From: Myxocyprinus asiaticus
Lineage: Eukaryota; Chordata; Actinopteri; Cypriniformes; Catostomidae
DNA: 64,000 bases
Direction of reading: 5' to 3'
NCBI RefSeq assembly: GCF_019703515.2
Contig: NC_059356.1
Coordinates: 23,564,197-23,628,196 of the forward strand
Below are positions 33,404 through 45,903 of the stretch, in pieces. A model generated the notes under the pieces. The model did not search any database. It saw nothing but the letters and a program-made list of their open reading frames with translations, and had not been told where the DNA came from. The position numbers and the translations under genes are program-made. Each line of letters starts with the position of its first letter. Position 1 is the first letter of the stretch.

Positions 33404-34700
33404 TTGGTGAAAGTCGGAAACGCTGCTACCTTGCGTGGAGATCGCTACCCTCCTACGGAAGGACGCGATAGAACCTGTCCCTCCAGCCGAGATGAAGAAG
33501 GGGTTTTACAGCCCCTACTTCATTGTACCGAAAAGAGGCGGTGGGTTGCGGCCAATCTTGGACCTGTGAGTACTGAACCGGGCCTTACACAGACTCCCGT
33601 TCAAGATGCTGACGCAAAGACGCATTCTAGCGAGCGTCCGGCATCAAGATTGGTTCGCGGCGGTAGACCTGAAGGATGCGTACTTTCACGTCTTGATCCT
33701 TCCTCGACACAGACCCTTCCTGCGGTTCGCATTCGAGGGTCAGGCGTATCAGTACAAAGTATTCCCTTTCGGCCTGTCCCTGTCTCCTCGCGTCTTTACG
33801 AAGATCGCAGAGGCTGCCCTTGCCCCGTTAAGGGAGGTGGGCATTCGCATTCTCAACTATCTCGACGATTGGCTAATCTTAGCTCACTCTCGAGACGGGT
33901 TATGCGCACACAGGGACCTGGTGCTCTCACACCTCAGCCGACTAGGGCTTCGGGTCAGCTGGGAAAAGAGCAAGCTCCTCCCGGTTCAGAGCATCTCTTT
34001 TCTCGGTTTGGAGTTGGACTCAGTCTCCTTGACGGCGCACCTTACGAACGAGCGCGCCCAGTCGGTGCTGGCCTGTTTGAAGGCGTTCAAACAGAAAACA
34101 GCGGTTCCACTGAAACTTTTTCAGAGGCTCCTGGGGCATATGGCATCCTCGGCAGTGGCCACCCCGCTCGGGTTGATGCATATGAGGCCGCTTCAGCACT
34201 GGCTCCAGACTCAAGTCCCAAGACGGGCATGGTGCCACGGGACACACCACGGGCCATTACGTCGGTCTGTCACCGTATTTTCAGCCCTTGGACCGACCTC
34301 TCGTTTCCACGAGCAGGTGTTCCGCTAGAACTGGTCTCCAGGCACGTCGTGGTCACGACAGACGCCTCCAAAATGGGCTGGGGCGCTGTTGGCAATGGGC
34401 ATGCAGCCACCGGCCTCTAGACGGGTCCGCGGCTGCGTTGGCACATCAACTGCCTCGAGTTAATGGCAATTCTGCTCGCCCTGTGGAGGTTCCGGCCGTT
34501 GATCCAAGGCAAGCACGTGCTAGTTCGGACAGACAGCATGGCAGCGGTAGCATATGTCAACCGCCAAGGCAGTCTGCGCTCCCGCTGTATGTCATAACTC
34601 GCCCGCCGTCTCCTCCAACGGAGTTAGCAGCACCAAGTCGCTGCAAGCCACTCACATCCCGGGCAACCTCAACACTTCGGCGGACGCGCCGTAACAACAG
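33404..34700 (+). pseudogene. DIRS reverse transcriptase and RNase H, several frames
   Basis: A frame from 33606 to 34328 holds RT residues 20-27 (VDLKDAYF, Asp21 and Asp24), 52-61 (VFPFGLSLSP) and 84-92 (NYLDDWLIL). The preceding RT part (FYSPYFIVPK near 33505) lies in the same frame but is cut by a TGA at 33568-33570 where copy 1 has an Arg codon. RNase H begins at TTDASKMGWGAVG near 34360, in another frame, and VRTDSMAAVAYVNRQGSL near 34530 is its later part. Motifs for both enzymes can be seen but are split over frames. Confidence 0.85.
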
Positions 34701-34717
34701 GTTACCCTTAAGGGAGA

Positions 34718-35119
34718 GTGGAGACTCCACCTTCAGGTGGTCCAGCTGATTTGGAGTCGATTCGGTCAGGCACAGGTGCACCTGTTCGCCTCCCAAGAAT
34801 CCTCCCACTGCCCGCTCTGGTACGCCCTCACCGAGACCTTCCTCAGCATAGACGCGCTGGCATACAGCTGGTCCCCTGGCATTTGCAAATATGCATTTTC
34901 CCCCAGTGAGCCTGCTCGCACAGACCCTGTGCAAGGTCAGGGAGGACGAGGAGAAGGTCGTCCTGGTAAGCACCCTACTGGCCCGCCCAGACGTGGTGCT
35001 CGGACCTCACGCTCCTCGTGACAGCTCCCCCTGGGCAAATTCCCCTGAGGAAGGCCCTTCTTTCTCAGGGAAGGGGCACCATCCGGCACCCGCGCCCAGA
35101 CCTCTGGAATCTCCATGTC
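34718..35119 (+). other. DIRS linker region after RNase H
   Basis: Frames here read HLFASQESSHCPLWYALTET and ALAYSWSPGICKYAF, blocks that in DIRS elements follow RNase H and lead to the recombinase. I recall a methyltransferase-like domain described in this position, but I cannot show its catalytic motif. Confidence 0.5.
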
Positions 35120-36149
35120 TGGCCCCTGGATGGGACGCGGAAGACCTAAGCTGTCTCCCACCTGCGGTGGTAGACACGTTCACTCAGGCTAGGGCTCCCT
35201 CTACGAGGCACCTGTATGCCTTTTAAGTGGCGTCTGTTCGCTAAGTGGTGTTCTTCCCGTCAGGAAGACCCCCAGAGGTGCGCAGTCAGATCAGTGCTTT
35301 CCTTCCTGCAAGAGAGGTTGGAAGGGAGGCTGTCCCCTTCCACCTTGAAGGTGTATGTTGCTGCCATAGCAGCACACCATGCAGTCGACGGTAAGTCCTT
35401 AGGGAAGCATGATCTGATCATCAGGTTCCTAAGAGGCGCCAGGAGGCTGAATCCCTCCAGGCCGCGCCGTGTTCCCTCATCAGACCTCTGTAGTTTTGCA
35501 GGGTCTACAGAGAGCCCCCTTTGAGCTTTGCAGTCAGCCGGGCTTAAGGCACTCTCCTTGAAGACTGCCCTCCTGACTGCGCTCACTTCCATCAAGAGGG
35601 TAGGTGACCTGCAAGCGTTCTCTGTCAGCGAAACGTGCCTGGAGTTCGGTCCGGGCTATTCTCACGTGATCCAGAGACCCCCGACCGGGCTATGTGCCCA
35701 AGGTTCCCGCCACTCCTTTTAGGGACCAGGTGGTGAACCTGCAAGCGCTGCCCCAGGAGGAGGCAGACCCAGCCCTGGCGTTGCTGTGTCCGGTGCGCGC
35801 TTTACGCATCTATTTGGATCACACACAGAGCTTTAGAATCTCTGAGCAGCTCTTTGTCTGCTTTGGTGCACAGCGGAAAGGAAGCGCTGTCTCCAAACAG
35901 AGGATCGCCCACTGGCTCATTGACGCCATAACTATGGCATGTCTCGCCCAAAACATGCCGCCCCCGGTAGGGCTACGAGCCCATTCTACCCGTGGTGTAG
36001 CGGCTTCTTGGGCCCTGGCCAGAGGTGCCTCTCTAACAGACATTTGCAGAGCAGCGGGCTGGGCAACACCCAACACCTTTGCAAGGTTCTACAACCTCCG
36101 GGTGGAACCGGTTTCGTCCCAGGTAGTGGCACGCAACACAAGCGGATAA
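35120..36149 (+). pseudogene. DIRS tyrosine recombinase, catalytic residues present but split
   Basis: This enzyme would insert the circular DIRS DNA by strand exchange. The N-terminal core-binding part reads FLQERLEGRLSPSTLKVYVA near 35300-35360. The first catalytic Arg lies in LTSIKRVGDLQAFSV near 35575-35620, one frame later. The last frame (35694-36149, 151 residues) has H97-x-x-R100 in AHSTRGVAASWA, W123 and the nucleophile Tyr133 in FARFYNL. So the Arg, His-x-x-Arg and Tyr set is complete in sequence but interrupted near 35525 and 35690-35720. Copy 1 has lost this region. Confidence 0.88.
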
Positions 36150-36886
36150 GCCCGGGATAGCCGGCCGGGTGTATCGCTTGCACATAGCGCCTTCCACCTC
36201 CTTTTGAGCTGAAGACGTGCGCTGTTAATTCCCAGTAGTGTTCACAAAAGTTGTTCCCTGGTTGACTTCCTCTGAGCCCTGTGGCAGTCGAGTTTTCGGA
36301 GAGACTCGCTGCCGGCCCAGTACACGCGCTAACTAAGAGCCCGGTTCTGGGGTAGGTGCTCCGCATGTGGCGGTTCCCTGTAAGGCTAACCCCATGCAAT
36401 CTATATCTTCCGCTAGTTCGTTTCCCTACTGGCAAACTGCGTCTTCCTTGGGCAGAGCCCCTCAGTCTCCATGTTGTAGTAACTCCTCCCCCATTGGGCA
36501 GGATCTACCTTGAAGGCTCTCCACATGGTTGGAAACACCATTTGATGTATTCTTCAACTTAAATATCCCCCCCTCTCTTGAGGCGAGGTGTGGTCTCCGC
36601 AGTGTCCTCCCCTTGGGAGGGACACCCCCCGACTAGACCTGGTGGCCCAGTCGGATAATCCCCCTTCTTTTTTATGGAGTGGAAAAAGTGGGAAAGAGGC
36701 CACGACTGGGTTAAGCCTGTCTCTATCTCTGGGTAGTCGACTTGTCCCCAAAAAGGGCCGTTCGACACTCATAACTGTGTTGGGGGAGGTTACGTGTCGA
36801 CCTGGTGCGCTGGCTATGAGGCACACAGCAAGTCTGCCCACCACACACCGCCAGTTCACGTAACACAGTTCAGCCTTGTGGCATTT

Positions 36887-37002
36887 TGTATAGGGACCCC
36901 TAGTGTCACTACATCGACACCAACGTCGAGTGAGTGACAGATAGGGAACGTCATGGTTACTGGTGTAACCTCCGTTCCCTGATGGAGGGAACGAGACGTT
37001 GG
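36887..37002. repeat. DIRS internal complementary region (ICR), copy 2
   Basis: The left half is the reverse complement of the extreme left end (CGAGTGAGTGACAGATAGGG versus CCCTATCTGTCACTCACTCG at 32058). The right half, from CATGGTTACTGGTGTAACC, is the reverse complement of the extreme right end at 37225-37278. Together they can template the joining of both ends into a circle, as established for DIRS replication. Confidence 0.9.
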
Positions 37003-37059
37003 TCCCTCCTGCCACAACGCTGAACTACCCGCTGAAATGGCCGGACCTTATATTGGCTC

Positions 37060-37278
37060 CTCAGCGTAAAACCTGAATGAGTGGTTGCATACCAGCTCCT
37101 TTTATACCCGTATGTTCGGGGGAATGGCATGCAAATACCACTCGCCAATTTTCATTGGCCTTTTATCAAAGACCAGAGGTGTCTCGGGCTCCCAAGAGTG
37201 ACCCCTAGTGTCACTACATCGACACCAACGTCTCGTTCCCTCCATCAGGGAACGGAGGTTACACCAGTAACCATGACG
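37060..37278. repeat. DIRS right inverted terminal repeat with extension
   Basis: It is the inverted copy of the left ITR over 37071-37227, and then extends about 50 bp further (GTCTCGTTCCCTCCATCAGG and on). The extension is repeated, inverted, only in the ICR. Confidence 0.9.
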
Positions 37279-39190
37279 ATTGGCTCTTTTAACTGTAAGG
37301 CGGGACTTCCATTCCTACAGCAGCCATATTCATGTTACCGTTTTCCCAATTCTCCAAGTATACCAGTAACCCATCTCATCTTATATACTATCCCTAGCAT
37401 TATGTTAGCATGTTGCTCAGCTAACAGTGATTTATAAAACATAAATATTGGATGAAATATAATTTTTACACGGCTCTCTAAAATACTCGACACTGATTGG
37501 TCAATTGCACCATCCAATGGTCTGATATTTCCACATAATGACACACATCTGGGGATAAAGTGATATTTCAAGTAATCTTTCATACTTCATATATGTAGGG
37601 CTTCGAGGCAGAAGCAAACTAAGAGAAAATGAACAATTCTACACAGAATGATTTAAATACAGAATCTACAGTGACTTTCTTCTGAGCTATAAAGAGATTC
37701 AGACTGGTGCCAGCAAGTCTGCGTTTCTCGCATCTAGCAAATCTTAACTGCCTTAAGAACAGAGGTGAATGGGGAGAGAAGCACAACAAAACTCATCTGT
37801 CTTTGTAGTTAATCAAATAAACCCCCACCTTAACTCATCACATGATTGGCCATTTGCTGAGGGACTGCTCTTTTTATGATCACCAGGGAAACCCATGGAA
37901 ATCCATTGTTCTTCAATATAACCAACTCTCTACACTTAAAGAGATTATACTAATCATGAGGCATGTTTACGGCTCACCAGCTCACATGAATCTCAATTCA
38001 TGAACATTTGACATAGACGTTGGACTTTTCTTATTTCACTACAATCCAAATACACAGCCATGTGTAGGATTATACTAAAAATATGGACTAATGCGTCTTA
38101 TGCAGATGATAACAACGACAAGTATGTTTCTCATAACGTGTAATGTATTATCCATGTTGTAAAACCAATGTATTAACCATTATGATTTTTAATCAGGTAT
38201 TTCATGTTTTGTAACTAGCACGTTTAATATTCATGACAGTATGTCATATTTGCTATCGTTGCTATCGAATTTAATTTTGCATGTCTCGAATGCTAATGTT
38301 ATTTTCTAATATTCCTTAGTGTAATTATGATATTAAAGTTCATGAATAAACATTTTGTCCTATTTTGAACAGGAAACAGAAATCTTCACACACAAAAACT
38401 CATAAATCACCTTCAGAAGGTGGTACAGAGAGATAATCACATGGTATCTGAAAAGCCGCCTCTGATTGGCTTAGAGCCTCTTTGGGGTGTGAACAAACTG
38501 AAGGGGTTAAAAGACCAGCCTGGACAAAGCCCTCTCTCTTCTCTGCTCCTTGGATTTCACACACTTTGACCTCTGACCCGGGAAGTCCCGAGTCTCCCTT
38601 GTGGGAGGCCTCGATCACGGGGCTCCTCCTGATCAATGCATCACCCATCCATCGACACAACAGAAAAAGACCTTCTACAAGACAAGCCAAAGGACATTGA
38701 CTTCAACACCAAACAATGCAATGTAAGTACAAACCTCCAGACGTTCGCTGAAATCTGGTGCTTTCTTTAATATAATTTGACTAACCCAATCTAAAATCAA
38801 GGCGTATTAAATTAAGTTCTCAGGGTTTGTTCAAGGCAAGGTCTATAGTCTCTGTAAAGTTCATTTTTCTGTTACAGTTCATTTTCCACTCATCTTCTGT
38901 CAAAACTCACTTACCAACCCGTGTTTATGTTTGTTTGTCTATGTTAGTTTAGTTTTACATTGTAGATTAGTTAACAAAGTCTTGTGTGTATTCAAAGAGA
39001 AGTTGACTGTGTATTTTATTAAATCATATCGTTCCCTTGAAATCTGTTGATCCTAAGCTACATGCTCAAAAAACAATATTTCAATCTATTTGTGATATTA
39101 TTTTCAATGGCCATGAAAGTAGTACTACTGAAAGAATTAATCTTACATACGTGTATATCAGACGTTTAAATTGTGCTGTGTTAATTTTAT
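37279..39190. other. No proven gene; one GC-richer promoter-like block
   Basis: Mostly AT-rich sequence without element ends that I can fix. The block at about 38450-38720 is richer in GC and ends at a consensus-like splice donor (see 38480-38725). No coding frame fits it. Confidence 0.45.
38480..38725 (+). promoter_or_regulatory. Possible transcription start block and non-coding first exon
   Basis: GGGGTTAAAAGACC near 38503 could act as a weak TATA box. It is followed by a GC-richer, gene-like stretch that ends in CAATG|GTAAGT-like CAATGTAAGTAC at about 38719. This could be a host 5' exon or the promoter part of an unrecognised LTR. There is no supporting open frame, so this stays tentative. 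Confidence 0.25.
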
Positions 39191-39194
39191 GTTA

Positions 39195-39352
39195 TTGTAA
39201 ATTGGTATATGTCTCACCTATGTCTCATCACTGTCACAACTGCTATGTTGATCGGAACTGCACCCAAGAATTTCACACACCATTGCACTTGTGTATATGG
39301 CTGTGTGACAATAAAGTGATTTGATTTGATTTACATTCTGATCAACTCATCG
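39195..39352 (+). mobile_element. LINE 3' end fragment (L2/Rex1-like) with GATTT tail
   Basis: GGAACTGCACCCAAGAATTT, then TTGCACTTGTGTATATGG and GACAATAAAGTGATTTGATT make up the 3' end of a fish LINE. The inverted copy at 48204-48700 shares all three words. Only the tail region is present. Confidence 0.7.
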
Positions 39353-40707
39353 CTGGCCGAAGACTTTGATTGGATGTAAACATTGATTCTTTTAATATTC
39401 CCCATATCAATCGCTAATTCCCTCATTGAGCTAAATTCCATGTATATAAATTATTAGCAGATACAACGAGCCTGTTGTATTACATATTGAATGGTGGGAA
39501 ATTTTAATCAGATTTCTAATCTTCTCAGGTTTCGCATATATTTTCCTACATTATTTTGGTTTCTTAAACCAATTATTTACATATAAAATCTTACATGTAT
39601 CACTCTGCGATCTTTACAAGTAAGCTAATGAAATAATTTTAACTTAAGATGGTCATTTTTGCTATTTAAATACCTTACAGAACTCTGATGCAAACCAGAG
39701 GTAGAATTAAGCTGTTTCTGGAGACTCTGCAGTCTCTTTTTTCTTACATAATAACATAATTATTACTGTCTGGGTTAAATTTGTGATAATGACAGGCTGA
39801 CTGTAGATCATCCCTTACATATTGCATTTTTTATTAAATCTGTCAGCAATCTTTGATTACAGTTTACAAAAGGATACACGTGGTGCTGGTCTAAGCAGGT
39901 CTTTTGGCCAAAATCACCAGAGTTTTGCAGCCCACTGTTTGGAACAGCCTTCCTGTCAGGAGCACACAAATGATGCCTAATAATGTTGCCTAGTTAGGCA
40001 GCTCACTAGATTTATAGAAATGCAGGGACAAAAAGGCAACTTGAAAATCAAAATTAGGTTACAGATAAAGTGAACAAGCAACTGAAAAGCAGTGTGTGTT
40101 CTCAGGAGGAGAAGACCTGGAATGAAAGATGGAGGACAGGACCGAGAAGGTCAGATATGTGCCAGTACAGAGAGTCACAGAGAGATGAAAGATGAACTCC
40201 AAATAAATAGTCCATAGTCTCTCTCACTTCCTCTCCCCTCTCTCTTGCTCTCTTTCTATAATATTTTAGCTAAGATTTTATGACACCCAGGGTCGTCGTA
40301 ACTCTCGTACTGGACGCGTCACAAACCAGGTTTGAATGGATCGTGCAAGGGGCTAAACTGCAAGGCACAGACTAACATACCTGCATTAAACCAATAATTT
40401 TCTACTTTGAAGCAGTATGAAGAATGTCAAACATCTCATAAGTTTAGACAGCCCCGACATTCTAAACAGCGCTGACAAGGAAAAGACGAAAAAACAGTGT
40501 GCCATTACTGTAGCATCCCCAACTTCACAGGTATGTTGAAAAAAAATTATAGATTCATATTAAAACTATAAAAGGGGAATGAGAAGTCTAATTAGTTTTT
40601 ATTATACAATTTTTTCTTTTCAACTTTTTGCTCTAGATTATCTTGTTTATAATAAAGATTTTAGAGTGCAAAGTTGTCAGGGGGCCAAAAAACTCGTATT
40701 ATACCCC
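39353..40707. other. No gene recognised
   Basis: AT-rich, with a CT-rich patch near 40220-40255. No element ends or coding motif can be supported. Confidence 0.5.
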
Positions 40708-40974
40708 TTAAAGGGTTAATTCACCCAAAAATTGAAATTCTCTCATTATTTACTCACCCTCATGCCATCCCAGATGTGTATGACTTTCTTTCTTCTGGTG
40801 AGCACAAATGAAGATTTTTAGAAGAATATCTCAGCTCTGTGAATGGGTGCTAAAATTTTGAAGCGACAAAATCCTCATAAGGGAAACATAAACGTGCTGC
40901 AGACAACTCTGGTGGTTAAATCCATATCTTATGAAGTAATATGATAGGTGTGGGTGAGAAACAGATCGATATTT

Positions 40975-43900
40975 GGTAACACTTAATAATAACAGTACAT
41001 GAATAATCATGAATTAATACCTGAATTAATAGTTACTTCCACATAAATTAATGATGAGTTAAGGAAAGGACTAATCAGGAACTAATGAAGAGCTAACATT
41101 AACTACAACATGACTCATATGAATTCATGCTTTAATAACAGCCACCTTAGTTACATCCATTTAATTGCATCCATTTAAATTGAGCTTTTATTTTAGCATT
41201 TCTGTTTGTTTTTGATGGTAGTTTCTCACCTCTAGATAAGCAGTTTGCTCCATGACCCAGTGTGATTATTAATCCCCATAAAGCTGTGATTTAATTTAAT
41301 AAATACATAGTCTGTATGTGCTGTGCACTTCAGAGTGCTCTCTGTCTCAGTCATCTCACACACACAAGCGCACGCATGATGATCACGATGAGGTGTTTAC
41401 AGTGTATGTGCGGACGGCTCTACACATTCATTTTGAAGTGTGCATCACTTGCAGATTATTTATTTATTCAATTAAATTAGAGACTTTTTTAGTTTAATTA
41501 TCACACTAGGACATATCAAAATTTTAATTTGATTAATTGTACATTTAAACATTACTTTTTGTCCAAATATTTTGTCCAGTGCAGATTGTCATATTCCACG
41601 ACATTCTGCGTTTTATTGCTAATGCCATTTTTATGACTAGATTCCGTGTTTTCTGCATACTACTTGTGGTAACCAGAACCACGGTATAAGCTGACTCTGA
41701 TTGTTGAATTATTGAAAATGTATTCACATCCCAAGGTATTAAGGTCGAATCAGCATGCTACCAACCCAGTGTGAATTAATTAAAAAAAGAAAAAGAAAAT
41801 CAGTGGTCCAACTGTCATCGTTGTCTAAAGTTGATAACTCGAAGGGATGCAAAAAAAAGCAAATCCACAGACATGTTTTCCAGGGTTATTTTTTTTAAAG
41901 AATAAGCTAAAAGCACCAACTTAAGCTATTTTCATTATTCAAGTATAGCAAATTATCTGCACAACTGTGCAGAATTAGCTGCAAAAATAAAGGGTATTTT
42001 GGTGTGGCTTGCTTCTGTTTCACAAAGTTGTTCAGTTTCATTAATTGATTAGTATAGTGACCACTTCTAAAGATGCCACTAAAATTTGCATTTCAAATCT
42101 ACTGACTTCAGTAGAATGTTTAAGCATTATAAGAACAAAATAATATAAGAAAAGCAGATCTACTCTATAATTTTCCTTCAGTATTTAAATTGCTGAGCAT
42201 GTCTTTTATCAGAAAAGACAAAAATAACAGCCTAATAATAATAATTTTGAGTTTCAATAATATCCTTTCTTCATTGTAAAGCACATTTCACAACATCAGC
42301 ATCAAGCACCGCTTTGCCCTCCACATGACAAGTATTGCAGAAGGCATCATGGAGGGGCGAATTTACGAGCTTGCCACGCAAGAAAGCGGGAGGTGTGCAA
42401 AATAAACATTGAAAACATTTATTTGGAAGAGAAAAAAATGGCAATTGCTTTGATTGAGTAAAAAGAGGACTCATTTTTGTTTAGGTCTTAAATTTTGGTG
42501 AATGTAATTACTGTAGTTCAATAACTGGGGTCTCTGTATACTCGGAAATGATAAGGTAATAATGAATTAAAATAAATAATGAGACATTCAATATCTCTTC
42601 ATAAATTTGGACAGTTTTAAAATATTTATTGTAGCTTTGTACTCTCAAAGACATCATTTGTGGGGCAAAAACATGTGTGAAAAACACTTTGGTGTGAAGT
42701 TGGATCCGAGGTTGCGCTGACGTGTCACTTCATAGGCTTCAATGTATGCGGCAGCGCTAAGGCAAGTCATGTAAAAGCCCCTCAACATGTATAAACACCA
42801 GTTACTTTTACACATTAATAGCTCTTTCACCCTTTTCTCTCTGTGATGAAAAATGTGGACTCACATGCCGATACTGAAGTGAATGAACAACATGCCCCAT
42901 TCATCGGTCAGTATATGTACCAGTTCATTCAGTTTGTTTATGAATGAGAAGTTTCACGAGTGCCGCTTCTCACTGTGCAGGCGCTGCTGTAGCAAAGCAC
43001 GGGATTGGCCGTAGCTGTAACCAATCAAGTGATCTGCCTCGATTGGACTGCGATTGCCAAGCACATTATTGGCTGCTGCTGCAATCAATCAAGAGGGTGT
43101 AAGCGCCCTTAACCGTTGATTTTAGGCTCGTTTAGGATTTTAGGCTTTGAGATGCCAAATGCCTCACCTTGAAAGTAGACAAGAGTAGACAGCTGCAGTC
43201 AGGTGAGGAGTGAAATAAGTGCTGTCAAGTCGGACAGTTCTCACTTCTCATAGTGGATCATCTGCTACATGATCAAAGGCAGATATCGTGGGATTCATGT
43301 TCATGTGCTTTGTGGTTAATAAAGTGGACAAAATTTAAATTCTGTTTAAATGACAATAAATTGGATGAACAAGACACTCAATGTACCTGTTATTTAATTC
43401 CCCCCATAAGACGTGCCTTTCCATCCATTTTTAGTTGAATAAAGACACGTATTTTAGATATTTCATAAATATAACACCAATCACATATCCCATACACACT
43501 TCGCACTGTCAGAATGTTGGAAATAGTCACATATAATTTATACACATAAAACATGATATTAGAGATAAAAAATCAAACATTTTAGAAGAGAACGAAACAT
43601 CAATGTTGTTGTTTAAGCCAATGAGCATCAAGCTGTGTCGTCAACAAGTCACTTGCCATCGTGCTTGCAGTTCACGCAGCCCAGAAAAAGCAACTGCGCC
43701 GCCTACCTGCTACAACTGCGGGACATTTTTTTACATCCGTCGTCATGACATCACAGCAAGTCGGACAGATTTCTAACCGACATACACCTGCCGGTGATCA
43801 CCGGTGATTGGCTTTGCGCAGAACTTGCTCATCTCAAACGAGCCTGTTGTTTCATAATGTGCAGCCGCTGACAGTGACAAAACGATACGAATTTGTGTTT

Positions 43901-45165
43901 TTGACTCCTTTTCCAAGTCCCAATCGTCACCATGTTTTTGTACATGTAACAGACACCTTGCTAGTAACACAGTCAAACCATTTTATTATACTGGAATATT
44001 TTCCAGGACAAATAATTATTTTCCAGGACATTTCGGTATTTTTCTAATTTTCCATGACTTTTCCATGACTGGAAAATTGCATCGCAAAATTCCAGGTTTT
44101 CCGGGATGCATGGGAAACCTGATTCATATTTAATATTGTCATTATTAAAATATTTTATACATTTAGCAGTCTGCAGTTTCACCACAAAACATAATTGAAC
44201 GACGCTGTATAATTCCACCATTTTTCAAAAGGACATGAAAAAATTAGAAAAGCACAAAATTAATAATGATCAACAATAATTTGATCTCAACCCATTTTAC
44301 GTTATTCTCCATCCCTTTTATTTCATACTCAAACTACCACTCGATTCACTCTTTATCCAGACCATAGAAATAGGAAAGGTTGTCTTTATGTTGCTGGATC
44401 AATAATTGTTTTTGTTATATAGGCTATATTTCTCAGTATTTTTCTTGGTTACTCTCTGAGTATCATCAGTACTCAAAATCAAAATTCACAGTACTGATTA
44501 CTTGGTCGGGCCAGTTTTGCCATTATGAACTGGACCAGGCAATTGAAGAGAATTATCATCATTGTTATAAGCTTCAAAGTAAGGCACATACTAGCTATTT
44601 ATGTTATAAAGTTATATTGTTATGTATTTTATAACAGAGCTGAGATATTCTTCTAAAAATCTTCATTTGTGTTCTGCAGATGAAACAAAGTCATACACAT
44701 CTGGAATGGCATGAGGGTGAGTAAAAAATGGGAGAACTATTCCTTTAATATGTTCAACATTTGATAAGGATGATCCATGTAAATTATGCAGAATAATTCT
44801 TCATCATCCAGTGATGTTTGTGGCGAACCTGAAGACACCAAAAGTTATGTATTTTTTAATTATGACTATATTAAATTATGCACAATTAATTTAAGGTTGA
44901 TGTACTTCACATTCTTTCTTATAAAGCCTGTTTGATTTAGGTTATTTCATCATTTAAATTAATGCATTAACTATTAAACTAACATGCAATTAAGGTGACC
45001 ATTATTTATGCATGAATTAATATGAGTCATGTTGTAGTTAATGTTAGCTCTTCATTAGTTCCTGATTAGTCCATTCCTTAACTCATCATTAATTTATGTG
45101 GAAGTAATTATTAATTCAGGTATTAATTAATGATTATTCATGTACTGTTATTATAAAGTGTTACC
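40975..45165. mobile_element. 4.2-kb element with long terminal inverted repeats, GGTAACAC ends
   Basis: The outer 180 bp or so at each end are near-identical inverted copies. The left begins GGTAACACTTAATAATAACA and the right, reversed, begins GGTAACACTTTATAATAACA, and the match goes on through CCACATAAATTAATGATGAG to GACTCATATKAATTCATG. Flanks are CGATATTT and TAATATTT, 6 of 8 equal, a possible worn TSD. The interior shows no transposase motif that I recognise. Long inverted ends and an 8-9 bp TSD suggest a MULE- or hAT-type non-autonomous element; the class is inference. Confidence 0.7.
44637..44749. mobile_element. Half-copy of the TAGTTCACCC MITE inside the 4.2-kb element
   Basis: It reads GAGCTGAGATATTCTTCTAA...CATGAGGGTGAGTAAA and ends GAGAACTATTCCTTTAA, the right arm of the MITE at 40708-45517. 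The left arm is missing. Confidence 0.65.
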
Positions 45166-45517
45166 TAATATTTAAGTCCCTTTTCCTTCACCTTCATATC
45201 ACCCCCTACTGGGCAGGGAGGAGAATTTATGATAAAAAAAAAAAAAGACTTAAATATTGATCTGTTTCTCACCCACTATCATATTGCTTTAGAAGTTATG
45301 GATTTAACCACTGGAGTCATATGGATTTACTTTTAAACTCCCTTCATGTGGATTTTGGAGATTCAAAATGTTGGTCACCATTCACTTGCATTGTATGGAC
45401 CTACAGAGCTGAGATATTCTACTGAAAATCTTCATTTGTGTTCTTCAGAAGAAAGTCATACACATCTGGGATGCCAGGTGGGTGAGTAAATCATGATAGA
45501 ATTTTCATTTTTGGGTC

Positions 45518-45864
45518 CTGCTGCAAAACTGACCATAATACCACCACCACACACACAGTTCAAACTCCCCAGTGCTCATAAACAGAGTAAGAAAAAAGCT
45601 CTTTTGCTGATACACACTTAGCCAAAGCCCACAGAGCAATGAGAATGAGTGATAGTGGAGCTCCATGTGATGAGATAAAGAGGCAAGGACACATGGAGGG
45701 GTTTTCAGCCTGTACAGAGCTGAGATGAATGAAAGTGTGTCTGGCAGCCTGTGCGGCCTGAGTGATCTTTACAACAGCAAGCGTTCCCTTCAGATGCAAT
45801 ATTGATTATGAAAAACATCAAAGAGCTTCTGAGTAAATGTTGGTTATTTTAAAATAAACACATG

Positions 45865-45903
<39 letters not shown>

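Larger units (their letters stand above)
32056..37278 (+). mobile_element. Nearly complete DIRS retrotransposon (copy 2)
   Basis: The 5.2-kb element has, in order, a left ITR, a gag-like region, RT and RNase H, a tyrosine recombinase, an ICR and a right ITR in inverted orientation. This is the DIRS plan, in which a recombinase rather than an integrase inserts a circular DNA; accordingly I see no TSD. Every coding region has stops or frameshifts. It shares about 2.3 kb of diverged sequence with copy 1 at 19484-21813. Confidence 0.9.
40708..45517. mobile_element. Palindromic MITE split by a 4.2-kb insertion
   Basis: The left arm (40708-40974) starts AAAGGGTTAATTCACCC and ends GTGAGAAACAGATCGATATTT. 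The right arm (from about 45166 to 45517) holds the complementary AATATTGATCTGTTTCTCACC and ends GAATTTTCATTTTTGGGT. So the insertion lies close to the palindrome centre. The family also occurs at 8412, 30268 and 50145. Confidence 0.75.

Noticed and set aside
33404..34340. First part of the 338-codon plus-strand frame as a separate gene
   Set aside because: Most of it is a shadow of the RT frame at 33606-34328; only its end (TTDASKMGWG) is real RNase H.
40260..40400. tRNA-derived SINE head
   Set aside because: No A-box/B-box pair at the right spacing could be identified by eye.
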